Source: Lewinellaceae bacterium
Lineage (GTDB): Bacteria; Bacteroidota; Bacteroidia; Chitinophagales; Saprospiraceae
Assembly (NCBI GenBank): GCA_020636325.1
Contig: JACJYC010000011.1
Location: 62,001 to 126,000 of the forward strand
DNA length: 64,000 bases
Direction: 5' to 3'
The translations under genes and the position numbers were made by a program. Positions 42,142 to 51,257 of the stretch are shown here, piece after piece; the first letter of the stretch is position 1; each line of letters starts with the position of its first letter. The notes below the pieces were generated by a model. That model made no database searches. It saw only the letters and a program-made list of their open reading frames with translations, and was not told where the DNA came from.

Positions 42142-43122
42142 TTACAGGAAAATCAACAGGGCAATTCCCAGGAAATAACCGGTAAATAGGTAAATCGCCA
42201 GGCGTTTATTGTTGTTGTAAAGCCCCTTGAAATTCATGCCGTCCTTTGTTGCGGCCTTGTTGCCGGAGAGCATGACATTCAGGATGACCGCCGCAATAAG
42301 CAGGTAGGAGAGCAGGTAGATCTGGTCCATCAGCACCATATAACCGACATCCGGCAGGGCAGAGCTGTAGGACTGTTGCAGAAAAACGCAGCTCAACAAT
42401 CCGCCGATCGGCAGGGAGATCCGCGCGTCGATATAGCTTGGGTAGATGAACAGCGCGCCCAGGCTGGCCAGGATGACCACCAACAGGGGCAGCATCAGCT
42501 TCAGGGCGAAGTAGCTCAACGGCCGCTTCAGGTGGATCAGGAAGGTAAAATTGCTGTAGGCCGACCTGGCGCCGGTAGGTTCTCCGAAATCCGTGCTGTA
42601 GGCATTGGTGTGACTGGCCGTTTCCGCTTTTTCAACTTCCCAGCCCGGAATGACAAAATCCTCGCGCATCAGAAATCGGGAAGTATCCGGGAGGTAGATC
42701 AGCGAATCGATCGGATAATCCGTATTTTCCAGCTGGATAACCAGTTCATGTTTGTCGAGCGGAAAACGGTTGAGGGCGAACGGATAATAAAACCGGCCTT
42801 CGATGCGCATGCCGTTGTACATCCAGCCGCCGGCCAGCTCCTTGGGCTCTTCCGAGAACATTTCGGTCGTGAACCCCCATTTTTCTACCGAATTGACAAA
42901 TTCGATGCCGCTGGGATCCCGGTCGCCTTTCCATCGAAACCAAATGTAGAAATCGGCGTAAAACGAGTATTCGTTCACGTTGAGGTCGTAAAGGTTCATC
43001 AGATAAACCCCGGTAAAGACCTGTTGCTGGCCCGTAGCGGCTTCCTGTGCGCACAGGCCTGAAAGCTGGGCGGACAAAACCAGGATAAACACCGGTTTCA
43101 TCCAGAAATTTCGTTTAAACAT
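42142..43122 (-). CDS. Pentameric ligand-gated ion channel homologue
   Basis: The 326 residues have a signal peptide (to about 25), an extracellular beta-rich domain (26-205) with VYLMNLYDLNVNEYSFYADF, YIWFRWKGDRDP and FALNRFPLDKHELVIQLEN, and four membrane helices from about 208. The helix region SYFALKLMLPLLVVILASLG, then DARISLPIGGLLSCVFLQQS, then LPDVGYMVLMDQIYLLSYLL follows M1-M2-M3 of the Cys-loop superfamily, with the LPxxxYM turn before M3. As in the bacterial channels GLIC and ELIC there is no Cys pair in the loop. The ligand and ion selectivity are unknown. It is probably a separate unit from GH31. Confidence 0.75.
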   Translation of the reverse strand: MFKRNFWMKPVFILVLSAQLSGLCAQEAATGQQQVFTGVYLMNLYDLNVNEYSFYADFYIWFRWKGDRDPSGIEFVNSVEKWGFTTEMFSEEPKELAGGWMYNGMRIEGRFYYPFALNRFPLDKHELVIQLENTDYPIDSLIYLPDTSRFLMREDFVIPGWEVEKAETASHTNAYSTDFGEPTGARSAYSNFTFLIHLKRPLSYFALKLMLPLLVVILASLGALFIYPSYIDARISLPIGGLLSCVFLQQSYSSALPDVGYMVLMDQIYLLSYLLIAAVILNVMLSGNKAATKDGMNFKGLYNNNKRLAIYLFTGYFLGIALLIFL

Positions 43123-43159
43123 GGGTTGGCTTCCGCTTGTTATGAATGCGGATGCTAAG

Positions 43160-43266
43160 GTAGGTTTTTGTTGGTTATTTTGGTTTATCTTGGTTTATCT
43201 TGGTTTGGATACCAACAACAATAAACAACAATAAACAACAATAAACAATAATAAGCAACAATGAAC
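43160..43266. repeat. TTGGTTTATC and AACAACAATAAAC arrays
   Basis: Three TTGGTTTATC words (43173-43205) followed by about eight AACAATAAAC / AACAACAATAAAC words. They fill the divergent gap between the channel gene and the SWIM gene. Confidence 0.8.
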
Positions 43267-43334
43267 AACAACAAACCACAATACCCCCAACATCCGTATC
43301 TTTACCGTTTTTGTTCAAACAAGGTGCCGTAAGC

Positions 43335-45011
43335 ATGAAATTCCGATTGGTTGATCTCGAACAGTACACCGGAGAGAAGGCGCTCCTGCAGGGCGAAGCC
43401 TGGTATGCTGACGGCAAGGTCAACCATTTGCGCGAGCCTGAGCGCCATTTGTGGACGGCCCTGATCGAAACCGGGAACGGCCCCGTTGAGGTCGAAGCGG
43501 CCATTTCGCCTACCCGGTTGAAAGCGGCCACCTGCGAATGCGCCGCCTTCCGGGAATCCGGGGAATGCGGCCATGTTACCGCGCTGTTGTTTGCGATCCG
43601 GGCCCGGCAGCAAGCGGAAAAAGAAAAAAAGGCCCAACGCCAACCCAGGAAGAAAGGCAAATCGCGGCTCACCACCGATACGATACTGGAACAGGCCGAC
43701 CCGGATGAGCTCTCGGAATTCGTCCGGCATTTTGCCCGGCATAACCGGCCGTTCGCCCTGGCGTTGAAAGCCTGGTTCGCACCCCAGGTCACCCTGCCGG
43801 GCCACGAAACCAAATACCTCGAATTGCTGGAATCCGCCATTTCAGAATCCCGGACCAACAGCGGCCGGATCAGCGTCAGGGGCAGTAAATTGCTGTACCG
43901 GCTGATCGGCGATATGCATTTGCAGGCCAGGCGAAACCTGGAACTGGGTCACTATTCCGAAACGGCCGAACTGTGCTTCGCCATTATTGAAAAGGTTTCC
44001 CCCCTGCTTCGGAAAATGGAGGACGACGACCTCCAGTTCCTGCAGATCATTCGCGAGACTTTTGCCCTTATCCAATCCTTGGCCGCCCTGGAAATCCCCT
44101 ACGATCTGCAACAAAAACTATTTGGCCTCGCCAGGGACGAAAGCCGGAAACTGGTGTACCGGAACCTGCAGATCGACCTGCTCTTTTTTCAATTCATGGC
44201 AGATATCGCTTCCGACGGCGAGCAACGGGAAATATTGAACAGCGCCCTGGAATACCAGCTGGATAAATATTATTACGAAGGCCGGGATCCGGTCTCGCTC
44301 TTGTTGCTGAAATTTAAACTATTGGGCCCCGAACCCGCTGAAGAGGAACTGCGCGCATTTATCCGGTCGCTCAGCGGATTTTCAAAAGTGCTGTTGTCCT
44401 TTTGCCGGCGACTGAAAGAACTGGGGCGGCGGCGGGAAGCCGGATTGATGGCGGAAATAGCCCTGGAGCAGATCCGTTCGCCGGAAGGCAGGATCGAGCT
44501 CGAGACCCTGCTCATGGAAACCTCGGAATATTTCGGCAATCGCAAAAAAGCCGCCGAATACGCCCGTTCCGTTTTCCAGGCCACGCTGGATATCGCGTTT
44601 TACAAAAAATACGGCGAACTCGGCGGGAAAACGGTGAACCTGCTCAAATGGCTGTACGACGGCACAAGCGACGTGGCCAAACGCCGGGCGCTGGCCGATA
44701 TCCTGCGCGAGGAAAACCGCCGGGAAGAACTGCTGGGACTGCTGCAGACCTTTCCGACCCTTGAATTTCTGGGGGCCTACGGCGCCGCCGCTGCCGACGG
44801 TTATGAGGACGAGTTGTTCGCCCTGACCGAAACCACCTTGTTGAAACACTTGCAATCGCACCTGGGAAAGGTTTCCTCCCACCGCGTCCGGGACGTATTG
44901 ATCCGGCTCCGGCAAACCGGGGCGGAAAGGCTGGCCGAAAGGCTGGCTGAAGCGCTCAAGTCCGCTTATCCGGAACGGGCGTCCCTGTTGGAGGCGTTGA
45001 ATCAATTGTAG
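43335..45011 (+). CDS. SWIM zinc-finger protein with helical repeats
   Basis: The 558-residue cytoplasmic protein has an N-terminal SWIM finger (CECAAFRESGECGH, residues about 61-74; CxCxnCxH) and then a long alpha-helical body without recognised motifs. SWIM domains bind DNA or protein and in Bacteroidota this family often stands beside an SNF2 helicase; none is seen here. ATG at 43335 gives MKFRLVDLEQY; a TTG 24 bases upstream is less likely. Its function is unknown. Confidence 0.8.
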   Translation: MKFRLVDLEQYTGEKALLQGEAWYADGKVNHLREPERHLWTALIETGNGPVEVEAAISPTRLKAATCECAAFRESGECGHVTALLFAIRARQQAEKEKKAQRQPRKKGKSRLTTDTILEQADPDELSEFVRHFARHNRPFALALKAWFAPQVTLPGHETKYLELLESAISESRTNSGRISVRGSKLLYRLIGDMHLQARRNLELGHYSETAELCFAIIEKVSPLLRKMEDDDLQFLQIIRETFALIQSLAALEIPYDLQQKLFGLARDESRKLVYRNLQIDLLFFQFMADIASDGEQREILNSALEYQLDKYYYEGRDPVSLLLLKFKLLGPEPAEEELRAFIRSLSGFSKVLLSFCRRLKELGRRREAGLMAEIALEQIRSPEGRIELETLLMETSEYFGNRKKAAEYARSVFQATLDIAFYKKYGELGGKTVNLLKWLYDGTSDVAKRRALADILREENRREELLGLLQTFPTLEFLGAYGAAAADGYEDELFALTETTLLKHLQSHLGKVSSHRVRDVLIRLRQTGAERLAERLAEALKSAYPERASLLEALNQL

Positions 45012-45017
45012 GTTTTT

Positions 45018-45340
45018 GACCAATCGGATCAATCAATTATTGAGGAATTGAGGAATTGAGGAATTGAAAAATTGGACCGATTAAGTCGATTAATCCGAAT
45101 GATTGGATTAGGCTGACCGACTGACGGACGCCCCAATCGGATCAATCGAGGAATCGAGGAATCGAAGAATCGAATCAATCGAAGAATCGAATCAAATCAA
45201 TCGAAAAATCGAATCAATCGAAAATCGGAACAATCGAAGAATCGAATCAATCAATCAATCGAATCAATCGAATCAATCGAAGAATCGAATCAATCGAAGA
45301 ATCGACCACGCCGCGGCGTGGCGAATCAATCGAATCAATT
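45018..45340. repeat. AATCGAATCAATCGAAG array
   Basis: GAGGAATTGAGGAATTG words (45043-45075) give way to many AATCGAATCAATCGAAGAATCG-type words and the palindrome ACCACGCCGCGGCGTGG at 45304-45320, as in the array at 4137. The array fills the 334-bp gap and ends a few bases before the rlmH start codon. Confidence 0.85.
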
Positions 45341-45345
45341 AATAG

Positions 45346-45819
45346 ATGAAAGTAGAATTCTGGGTAACGGGAAAAACAAATGAAGCCTACCTTGAGGAAG
45401 GGATCGGCATTTATCTCAAGCGGGTGGTGCGGTACCTGCCGTTCGGAATGGAGATCCTGCCCGACATCAAGCAGGCCAAAAACCTGTCGCCGGCCCAATT
45501 GAAGGAAAAAGAATCCCAGCAGGTGCTGTCCAGGCTAAAACCGGAGGATTGCCTGATCCTTCTCGACGAAAAAGGAAAACAATTCGGCTCCGAACAGTTC
45601 GCCGGATGGCTGGACGGTCAATTGCAAGGCACGGCCAGGCGGCTGATTTTTGTGGTTGGCGGCGCATATGGTTTTTCCCCGGCATTATACGATCGGGCCA
45701 ATTCGATGCTTTCCCTCTCCGGCATGACTTTTTCCCACCAGATGGTCCGCCTCTTTTTCCTCGAACAACTCTACCGCGCAATGACCATCCTGAAGAACGA
45801 GCCTTATCACAACGCCTGA
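45346..45819 (+). CDS. rlmH: 23S rRNA (pseudouridine1915-N3)-methyltransferase
   Basis: The 157-residue SPOUT methyltransferase starts MKVEFWVTGKTNEAYLEEGI and has the diagnostic knot LIFVVGGAYGFSP, LSLSGMTFSHQMVRLFFLEQ and the end LYRAMTILKNEPYHNA. It methylates pseudouridine 1915 of 23S rRNA in the assembled ribosome. Its length is that of the family. It is a core gene, which anchors this part of the window in the chromosome. Confidence 0.96.
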   Translation: MKVEFWVTGKTNEAYLEEGIGIYLKRVVRYLPFGMEILPDIKQAKNLSPAQLKEKESQQVLSRLKPEDCLILLDEKGKQFGSEQFAGWLDGQLQGTARRLIFVVGGAYGFSPALYDRANSMLSLSGMTFSHQMVRLFFLEQLYRAMTILKNEPYHNA

Positions 45820-45988
45820 ACCGGCGCAGAATTTTTCCTGATATTTAAGAAATTTGATGAAATAAGATCAATGGACTATTTTAAAAATAGGGTATAAATC
45901 ATTGATTTTCAGTAATTTAAAAATTTGGCACGGAATTGGATCATATTGAAGCAAATAGCTCAATTGTTCACCCAAAACACGCTTCATT

Positions 45989-46492
45989 ATGACTACCACT
46001 GAATTTGTAAGAAACTTCCAGAGCATTGAGAGTACGCTATTTGCTTTTGCCCTCAAAATTACCAGAAACCACCAGGACGCGCTCGATCTGGTTCAGGAAG
46101 CCGGATTAAAAGGTTTCCGGCACCGCGACCGGTTCGAGTTGGGTACCAATTTCCGCGCCTGGATGTCCACCATTCTCCGCAACACGTTCATCAATCAGTA
46201 CCGCAAGCAACGCCGGGCAAAGATTGTAAGCGAGCCGGTTGAAAACCTGGCTTACGCGCTTGAGAGCTCCAGTTCCATTCCCAATCAGGGAGAGGTAAAT
46301 ATGGGCGTACAAGACATTCAGGAAATGCTCAATGCCTTGACGCCTACTTACCGCGTGCCCTTTCTGATGCATTTTCAGGGATACGAATACCAGGAAATAG
46401 CAGACCACCTGGAAATCCCGATCGGCACCGTAAAAAGCCGTTTGCATGAAGCCCGCAAAAAACTTCAACGAATGGTGGATAGTAGGAAATAA
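45989..46492 (+). CDS. ECF-type RNA polymerase sigma factor
   Basis: The 167 residues comprise region 2 (about 12-80; ALDLVQEAGLKGFRHRDRF, NFRAWMSTILRNTFINQYRK) and region 4 (about 108-160; YQEIADHLEIPIGTVKSRLH). No anti-sigma gene is adjacent. Bacteroidota have many short stand-alone sigma factors of this kind. A strong terminator follows 12 bp after the stop. Confidence 0.92.
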   Translation: MTTTEFVRNFQSIESTLFAFALKITRNHQDALDLVQEAGLKGFRHRDRFELGTNFRAWMSTILRNTFINQYRKQRRAKIVSEPVENLAYALESSSSIPNQGEVNMGVQDIQEMLNALTPTYRVPFLMHFQGYEYQEIADHLEIPIGTVKSRLHEARKKLQRMVDSRK

Positions 46493-46503
46493 TTCATCCA
46501 TAT

Positions 46504-46541
46504 ACCGGCCGGCAGGACTACCTTACCGGCCGGTTTTTTTT
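46504..46541 (+). terminator. Intrinsic terminator of the sigma factor gene
   Basis: ACCGGCCGG and CCGGCCGGT pair over 9 bp with a loop containing CAGGACTACCTTA, followed by eight T. Confidence 0.9.
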
Positions 46542-46578
46542 ATTCCACTTTTCCACCTTCGTTCAGCTTCATGCGTCA

Positions 46579-46739
46579 AGTGGCGCGAAATTTAAGTAAC
46601 ACCATAGTTTCGGGAGGCTATTTTTTCGACAGGCAAGGCGCGAGAAGGGAGCATAGCGGGACTCTGTGACCGCCGAGCAACGCAGCATGTCGGAAAAAGA
46701 GGCCGCGAAACTTGTGTGGTATCTAGATTTCGCGCCACT
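46579..46739. repeat. Long imperfect palindrome, ~160-bp family, copy 2
   Basis: The ends AGTGGCGCGAAAT and ATTTCGCGCCACT pair perfectly over 13 bp; inner arms AGTTTCG / CGAAACT and TTTTTTCGACA / TGTCGGAAAAA continue the stem. The centre holds GGCAAGGCGC (46632) and GCAACGCAGC (46677), identical to copy 1 at 8518. With the terminator it fills the 308-bp gap 46493-46800. Confidence 0.8.
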
Positions 46740-46800
46740 AGGCAGTGCGGTCCATTGAAATTTGGTTATTTTTCGGTTCTGAAACCTAAATATTTTCGCC

Positions 46801-47454
46801 ATGTTCATCGGACATTTTGCTGCCGGCCTTGCCGCCAAAAAGGCAGCCCCTGCCGTTTCTTTAGGCATCCTCTTTTTAGCCGTTCAATTTGCCGACCTGT
46901 TATGGCCTACCCTGCTGCTGGCCGGTGTCGAACAGGTGCAGATAGTCGCCGGCGCCAAACCCATTCCGCTCATTTTCACGCATTATCCCATTTCCCACAG
47001 CCTGCTGATGGCGGTCGTCTGGGGGATTCTGATCGGCGGCGTCTATTGGCTGGTTCGCCGCGACAGGCGCGCTGCGTTGGTCGTCGGGCTTTGCGTATTG
47101 AGCCATTGGGTCCTTGACCTGATTGTACACGTTCCCGATTTGCCGCTATACCCCGGGAGTCCGGTGTTGCTGGGCTTCGGATTGTGGAATCAAACCGTTT
47201 TGGAGCTGGTGATCGAATTGCTTATGTTCGGGCTCGGCATTTACCTATATTTGGGCGCTACTAAAGCCAAGAACAAGATCGGCTCCATCGGTTTCTGGGC
47301 CCTCATGGTATTCCTGCTGGGTATCCATGTTGCCAACATTTTCGGGCCGCCGCCGCCGGATGTCAAGGCCATTGCCTGGGCCGGCCAACTTCAGTGGCTT
47401 TTTGTGATCTGGGCGTTTTGGGTTGATCGCAACCGGGAGGCCTTAACTGCTTAA
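46801..47454 (+). CDS. YdjM-like polytopic membrane protein
   Basis: The 217 residues have about six membrane segments and conserved polar sites MFIGHFAAGLAAKK, FADLLWP, THYPISHSLLMA and LSHWVLDLIVHVPD. The His/Asp pattern in helices is that of YdjM/DUF457 proteins, called membrane-bound metal-dependent hydrolases without proven activity. The thiolase start codon follows its stop with no gap. Confidence 0.75.
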   Translation: MFIGHFAAGLAAKKAAPAVSLGILFLAVQFADLLWPTLLLAGVEQVQIVAGAKPIPLIFTHYPISHSLLMAVVWGILIGGVYWLVRRDRRAALVVGLCVLSHWVLDLIVHVPDLPLYPGSPVLLGFGLWNQTVLELVIELLMFGLGIYLYLGATKAKNKIGSIGFWALMVFLLGIHVANIFGPPPPDVKAIAWAGQLQWLFVIWAFWVDRNREALTA

Positions 47455-48675
47455 ATGATGTTGAAGGAAGCTTTTATCATCGACGGCGTACGCACGCCCG
47501 TCGGCAATTTCAGGGGAAGCCTCTCTCCGGTCAGAACGGACGATTTAGGGGCTCTGGTCATCCGGGAAATCGTGAGCCGTCACCCGGAAATCCCCGCGGA
47601 TGCCTATGAAGATGTCATCATGGGTTGCGCCAACCAGGCCGGCGAGGACAATCGCAACGTAGCCCGCATGTGCCTGTTGCTGGCGGGGCTCCCCTGGAGC
47701 GTACCCGGTGAAACGGTCAACCGGCTTTGTTCGTCCGGCATGTCGGCTATTATCCAGGCCGGCAGAGCGGTCAGATCCGGTGACGGCGGCCTGTTCATCG
47801 CCGGCGGCGTAGAGCATATGACGCGCGGCCCCTGGGTGGTTTCCAAGGCGTCGGAAGCCTTCGGTCGGGATTCGGAAATGCACGATACCAGCTTCGGATG
47901 GCGATTCATCAATCCGCGCATGGAGGAGTTGTACGGCGTGGACGGGATGGGAAACACAGCCGAGAATCTGGTGGAAATATACGGCATCAGCCGGGCGGAC
48001 CAGGACGCTTTTGCCTGGCGCTCCCAATTGAAAGCGGCCGAAGCCCGGCAATCCGGCCGGCTGGCGGAAGAGATCGTACCGGTTGAGATCCCGCAACGCA
48101 AGGCCGCTCCGCTGATTTTTGATCAGGACGAATTCATCAAACCGGATACGACCCCGGAGATCCTGGCCAAATTGCGGCCGGCATTCAAACCGGCTGCAGC
48201 AGGGGGGACCGTGACCGCCGGCAACTCATCGGGCCTCAACGACGGGGCAGCTGCGGTCATTGTCGCATCGGAGGACGCGGTCAGGCAGTACCGGCTGAAA
48301 CCGCTGGCCAGGATCGTCTCATCCGCGGTTGTCGGCGTCGAACCCAGGATCATGGGTATCGGGCCCGTAGGCGCTTCCCGCAAAGCCCTCGCCAAAGCGG
48401 GCCTCACCCTGGATGAGATCGGCATCATTGAGCTGAATGAGGCCTTTGCCGCACAGGCCCTGGCTTGCACCCGGGAACTCGGTTTGGCCGACGAAGATCC
48501 CCGGATCAATCCGAACGGCGGCGCCATTGCGATCGGCCATCCGCTGGGCATGTCGGGCGCCCGGATCACCTATTCTGCTGCCCTGGAGCTGCACAGACAA
48601 CAAAAGCGTTTCGCGCTGGCCACGATGTGCGTAGGCGTGGGACAGGGATACGCCGTGGTGCTGGAGCGGGTTTGA
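47455..48675 (+). CDS. Thiolase (acetyl-CoA C-acyltransferase)
   Basis: The 406 residues carry the thiolase triad: nucleophile Cys92 in VNRLCSSGM, His in NPNGGAIAIGHPLGMSGAR, and Cys in ATMCVGVGQG, plus ELNEAFAAQAL. The arrangement ENLVEIYGISRADQDAFAWRS fits 3-oxoadipyl-CoA / beta-ketoacyl thiolases (PcaF or FadA like). No other beta-oxidation gene is present, so the degradative substrate is open. Confidence 0.93.
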   Translation: MMLKEAFIIDGVRTPVGNFRGSLSPVRTDDLGALVIREIVSRHPEIPADAYEDVIMGCANQAGEDNRNVARMCLLLAGLPWSVPGETVNRLCSSGMSAIIQAGRAVRSGDGGLFIAGGVEHMTRGPWVVSKASEAFGRDSEMHDTSFGWRFINPRMEELYGVDGMGNTAENLVEIYGISRADQDAFAWRSQLKAAEARQSGRLAEEIVPVEIPQRKAAPLIFDQDEFIKPDTTPEILAKLRPAFKPAAAGGTVTAGNSSGLNDGAAAVIVASEDAVRQYRLKPLARIVSSAVVGVEPRIMGIGPVGASRKALAKAGLTLDEIGIIELNEAFAAQALACTRELGLADEDPRINPNGGAIAIGHPLGMSGARITYSAALELHRQQKRFALATMCVGVGQGYAVVLERV

Positions 48676-48782
48676 GGGCGGTTGGCGGCCGTTGCAAATC
48701 TGCAACGCCGGTTGAAATCCACTCTATTCATATTTAAAGGAGCCGGTTCGGAATCCACCGACGCAGATGTTGCCGGTCCGGG

Positions 48783-49619
48783 TTATTTGCCCAACTTTCC
48801 GTCATTTCCTGAATCCCCACTTGCCAACCCAAAGGTCCGTTCCCGCAAAAACATCAGTAAAGCCTTTCTGTCCCGGATCGGCTCCATTTCGTCAAATGAA
48901 ATGGGTTCCCCTACGGTCACCCGGATGGTTGTCCCCATTTTATTCCGCATTTCATTCAACAGCAAGGCCAGTCGCAAATTCAGGCTGAACTGGCTGACGA
49001 TCTGGAACAACCGGCTGTTTTGACCGTGAAAGTACATCGGCACGACCGTCGCCCGGGCTTCCCGGATCAGTTTGGCCACAAAGACCTTCCATTCCAGGTC
49101 TTCTGCCCTGCCCCACCAGCTCCGGGAAGTGGCCACACCGCCCGATGGAAAGATCACGACCGCCTCCCCGTTTTTCAGCCTGCGAATGGCTTCCTGCCGG
49201 GTAGCAATATTGATCTGTTGCGCCTCACGGGTTTCCCGAAAATCGACCGGCAGCAAAAAGGAAGCTATCCGGTCGTTCCGGTTGAGCACTTCATTGACCA
49301 ACATGCAAAAATCCGGGCGCAATCCGGCAGCCACGGCGCCCATGATCAGCCCGTCTATCACCCCGAACGGATGGTTGGCCACCAGCACCAAAGGGCCTTC
49401 CGCCGGGATGGCGGCCAGTCTGTTCCGGTCCAGGTCGACCGCGACCCGCAATTTCTCCAGCGCCAACGACCAAAGCCGGACAGCCGGAGCATCCGACGCC
49501 TCGATTTCGTTGTACAACCGCTCGATCTTCGGCCGGCCCGATACCAGCTCAATCCCCTGGATCAGCCGCCGCTTCCATACGGGGTCCCTCGGATCGGAAT
49601 AGGTTAGTCTGACTTTCAT
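48783..49619 (-). CDS. PlsC-like lysophospholipid acyltransferase
   Basis: The 278 residues have the acyltransferase blocks LVLVANHPFGVIDG (H-x4-D variant NHPFGVID), AVVIFPSGGVATS and ATVVPMYFHGQNS. The FPSG in place of FPEG is typical of the hemolysin-like acyltransferase branch (OlsB/GNAT-like neighbours). No membrane helix is clear. It converges on the thiolase gene. Confidence 0.85.
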   Translation of the reverse strand: MKVRLTYSDPRDPVWKRRLIQGIELVSGRPKIERLYNEIEASDAPAVRLWSLALEKLRVAVDLDRNRLAAIPAEGPLVLVANHPFGVIDGLIMGAVAAGLRPDFCMLVNEVLNRNDRIASFLLPVDFRETREAQQINIATRQEAIRRLKNGEAVVIFPSGGVATSRSWWGRAEDLEWKVFVAKLIREARATVVPMYFHGQNSRLFQIVSQFSLNLRLALLLNEMRNKMGTTIRVTVGEPISFDEMEPIRDRKALLMFLRERTFGLASGDSGNDGKLGK

Positions 49620-49722
49620 ACGTCTTTATTGTTCACCGTTTTCATCCATTTGCCCCCAGGAAAGGAATTTTTTCCGGGTAGTTGGTTATCATTGCATTTC
49701 CTAATGGCAAACCGGACAACTC

Positions 49723-51243
49723 GTGCAGCCGACAAAAATAAACATCGCCGTATTTATTGTCCCTTTTTCCCTCCTGCTGTTTTCCATCATCTTCAGCCAG
49801 GCAGACCCCGACGGTTTTCTCAGCGGCATGCGGCAGGCCAATGACTGGATTCTGACCCGTTTCGGCTGGCTGTTCTCCTGGTCCACATTGCTGTTTCTTG
49901 TGCTTTGCATTGTTGTATATTGTTCACCGCTGGCCCGCATCCGGATCGGCGGGAAAGCGGCAAAACCGTTGCTCTCGAAATTTCAGTGGTTCTATATCGC
50001 CCTTTGCACCACAATCGCCATCGGCATCCTGTTCTGGGCTACGGCAGAGCCGGTCTACCACCTGCATGAACCGCCGGCCCGGACCGGAATTGAGCCGGAT
50101 TCCCCCGCCGCGGCCACATTCGCCTTGTCAACCTTATTTCTACACTGGACCTTTACGCCTTACAGCATTTACACCCTGATCGCGCTGCTGTTTGCCCTGG
50201 TCTATTACAATTACCGGCAACCCTTCAGCCTGGGTTCCTTGCTGTATCCATTGACCGGCAAGCCGCTGAACGCGCGTTGGGGGCAGGTCGTGGACGCGGT
50301 TTGCCTGTACAGCCTTGTAGCCGGCATGGCCGCTTCGCTGGGCGCGGGCATTCTGACCCTTTCGGGCGGCATCCGCCAATTTGCCGACCTCGGCGATTCT
50401 CCGTTCATCCTGCCGGCCATTGCCGGGCTGATCGTCATCACGTTCATCATCTCATCGGTCAGCGGCCTGATGAAAGGGATCAAAACGCTTTCGAATATCA
50501 ATTTTTACGCTTTCCTGGCCCTGGGCGCCTTTGTGTTGCTGGCAGGCCCGGTCGGGTATATCTTCAGATCGGGCGCGGAAAGTCTGGGCGACTACCTCGT
50601 CCATCTCGCGCCGCGAAGCCTGGGCATAGGCATCGACCGCGAATGGTCGGAAAGCTGGACGGTCTTTTACTGGGCCAACTGGCTGGCCTGGGCGCCGGTC
50701 ACCGCCGTCTTTCTGGGCCGGCTGGGGGTCGGATACACCGTCCGCGATTTCATCCATTTCAACCTGGTTTTTCCCGCGCTGTTCTCCATGCTCTGGATGG
50801 CGGTTTTCGGCGGAACAGCCATTTACATTGATCATATTTCAGGGACAACCGACCTTTATGCCGTTTTGCAGCAACAGGGGCCTGAAAGCACGATCTATGC
50901 CGTGCTGAACGCCTTGCCCTACCCCAGGTTGACAGCGGCCGGTTTCCTGTTCATCGCTTTCATTTCCTACGTAACGGCGGCCGACTCCAATACATCGGCC
51001 ATGAGCGGCCTTTGCTCCTCCGGCATTTCGCCTGACAGCCCCGAACCGCCCGGCTGGATCAAGATCGTCTGGGGCGTTGTCGTCGGGACCGTATCCTGGG
51101 TGATGGTATCCGGCGCCGGTATCGACGGGGTTCGCATGGCGTCCAACCTCGGCGGATTTCCCGCACTCTTTTTAGGGTTGGCAGCCGCAGCCGGGATGCT
51201 GCGATTGTTGTTGAAAAAGGCCATAACCGCTGAAATAAATTGA
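49723..51243 (+). CDS. BCCT family transporter
   Basis: The 506 residues contain about 12 membrane segments and the family signature WTVFYWANWLAWAPVTAVFL followed by GRLGVGYTVRDF, with ILFWATAEPVYHLHEPP earlier. BCCT carriers take up betaine, carnitine or choline with sodium or protons. Aromatic-box Trp residues are present, but the substrate cannot be fixed. Translation starts at a GTG; the nearest ATG upstream is in another frame. The fucosidase gene follows after 14 bp on the same strand. Confidence 0.92.
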   Translation: MQPTKINIAVFIVPFSLLLFSIIFSQADPDGFLSGMRQANDWILTRFGWLFSWSTLLFLVLCIVVYCSPLARIRIGGKAAKPLLSKFQWFYIALCTTIAIGILFWATAEPVYHLHEPPARTGIEPDSPAAATFALSTLFLHWTFTPYSIYTLIALLFALVYYNYRQPFSLGSLLYPLTGKPLNARWGQVVDAVCLYSLVAGMAASLGAGILTLSGGIRQFADLGDSPFILPAIAGLIVITFIISSVSGLMKGIKTLSNINFYAFLALGAFVLLAGPVGYIFRSGAESLGDYLVHLAPRSLGIGIDREWSESWTVFYWANWLAWAPVTAVFLGRLGVGYTVRDFIHFNLVFPALFSMLWMAVFGGTAIYIDHISGTTDLYAVLQQQGPESTIYAVLNALPYPRLTAAGFLFIAFISYVTAADSNTSAMSGLCSSGISPDSPEPPGWIKIVWGVVVGTVSWVMVSGAGIDGVRMASNLGGFPALFLGLAAAAGMLRLLLKKAITAEIN

Positions 51244-51257
51244 GCCAAAACTGATTT

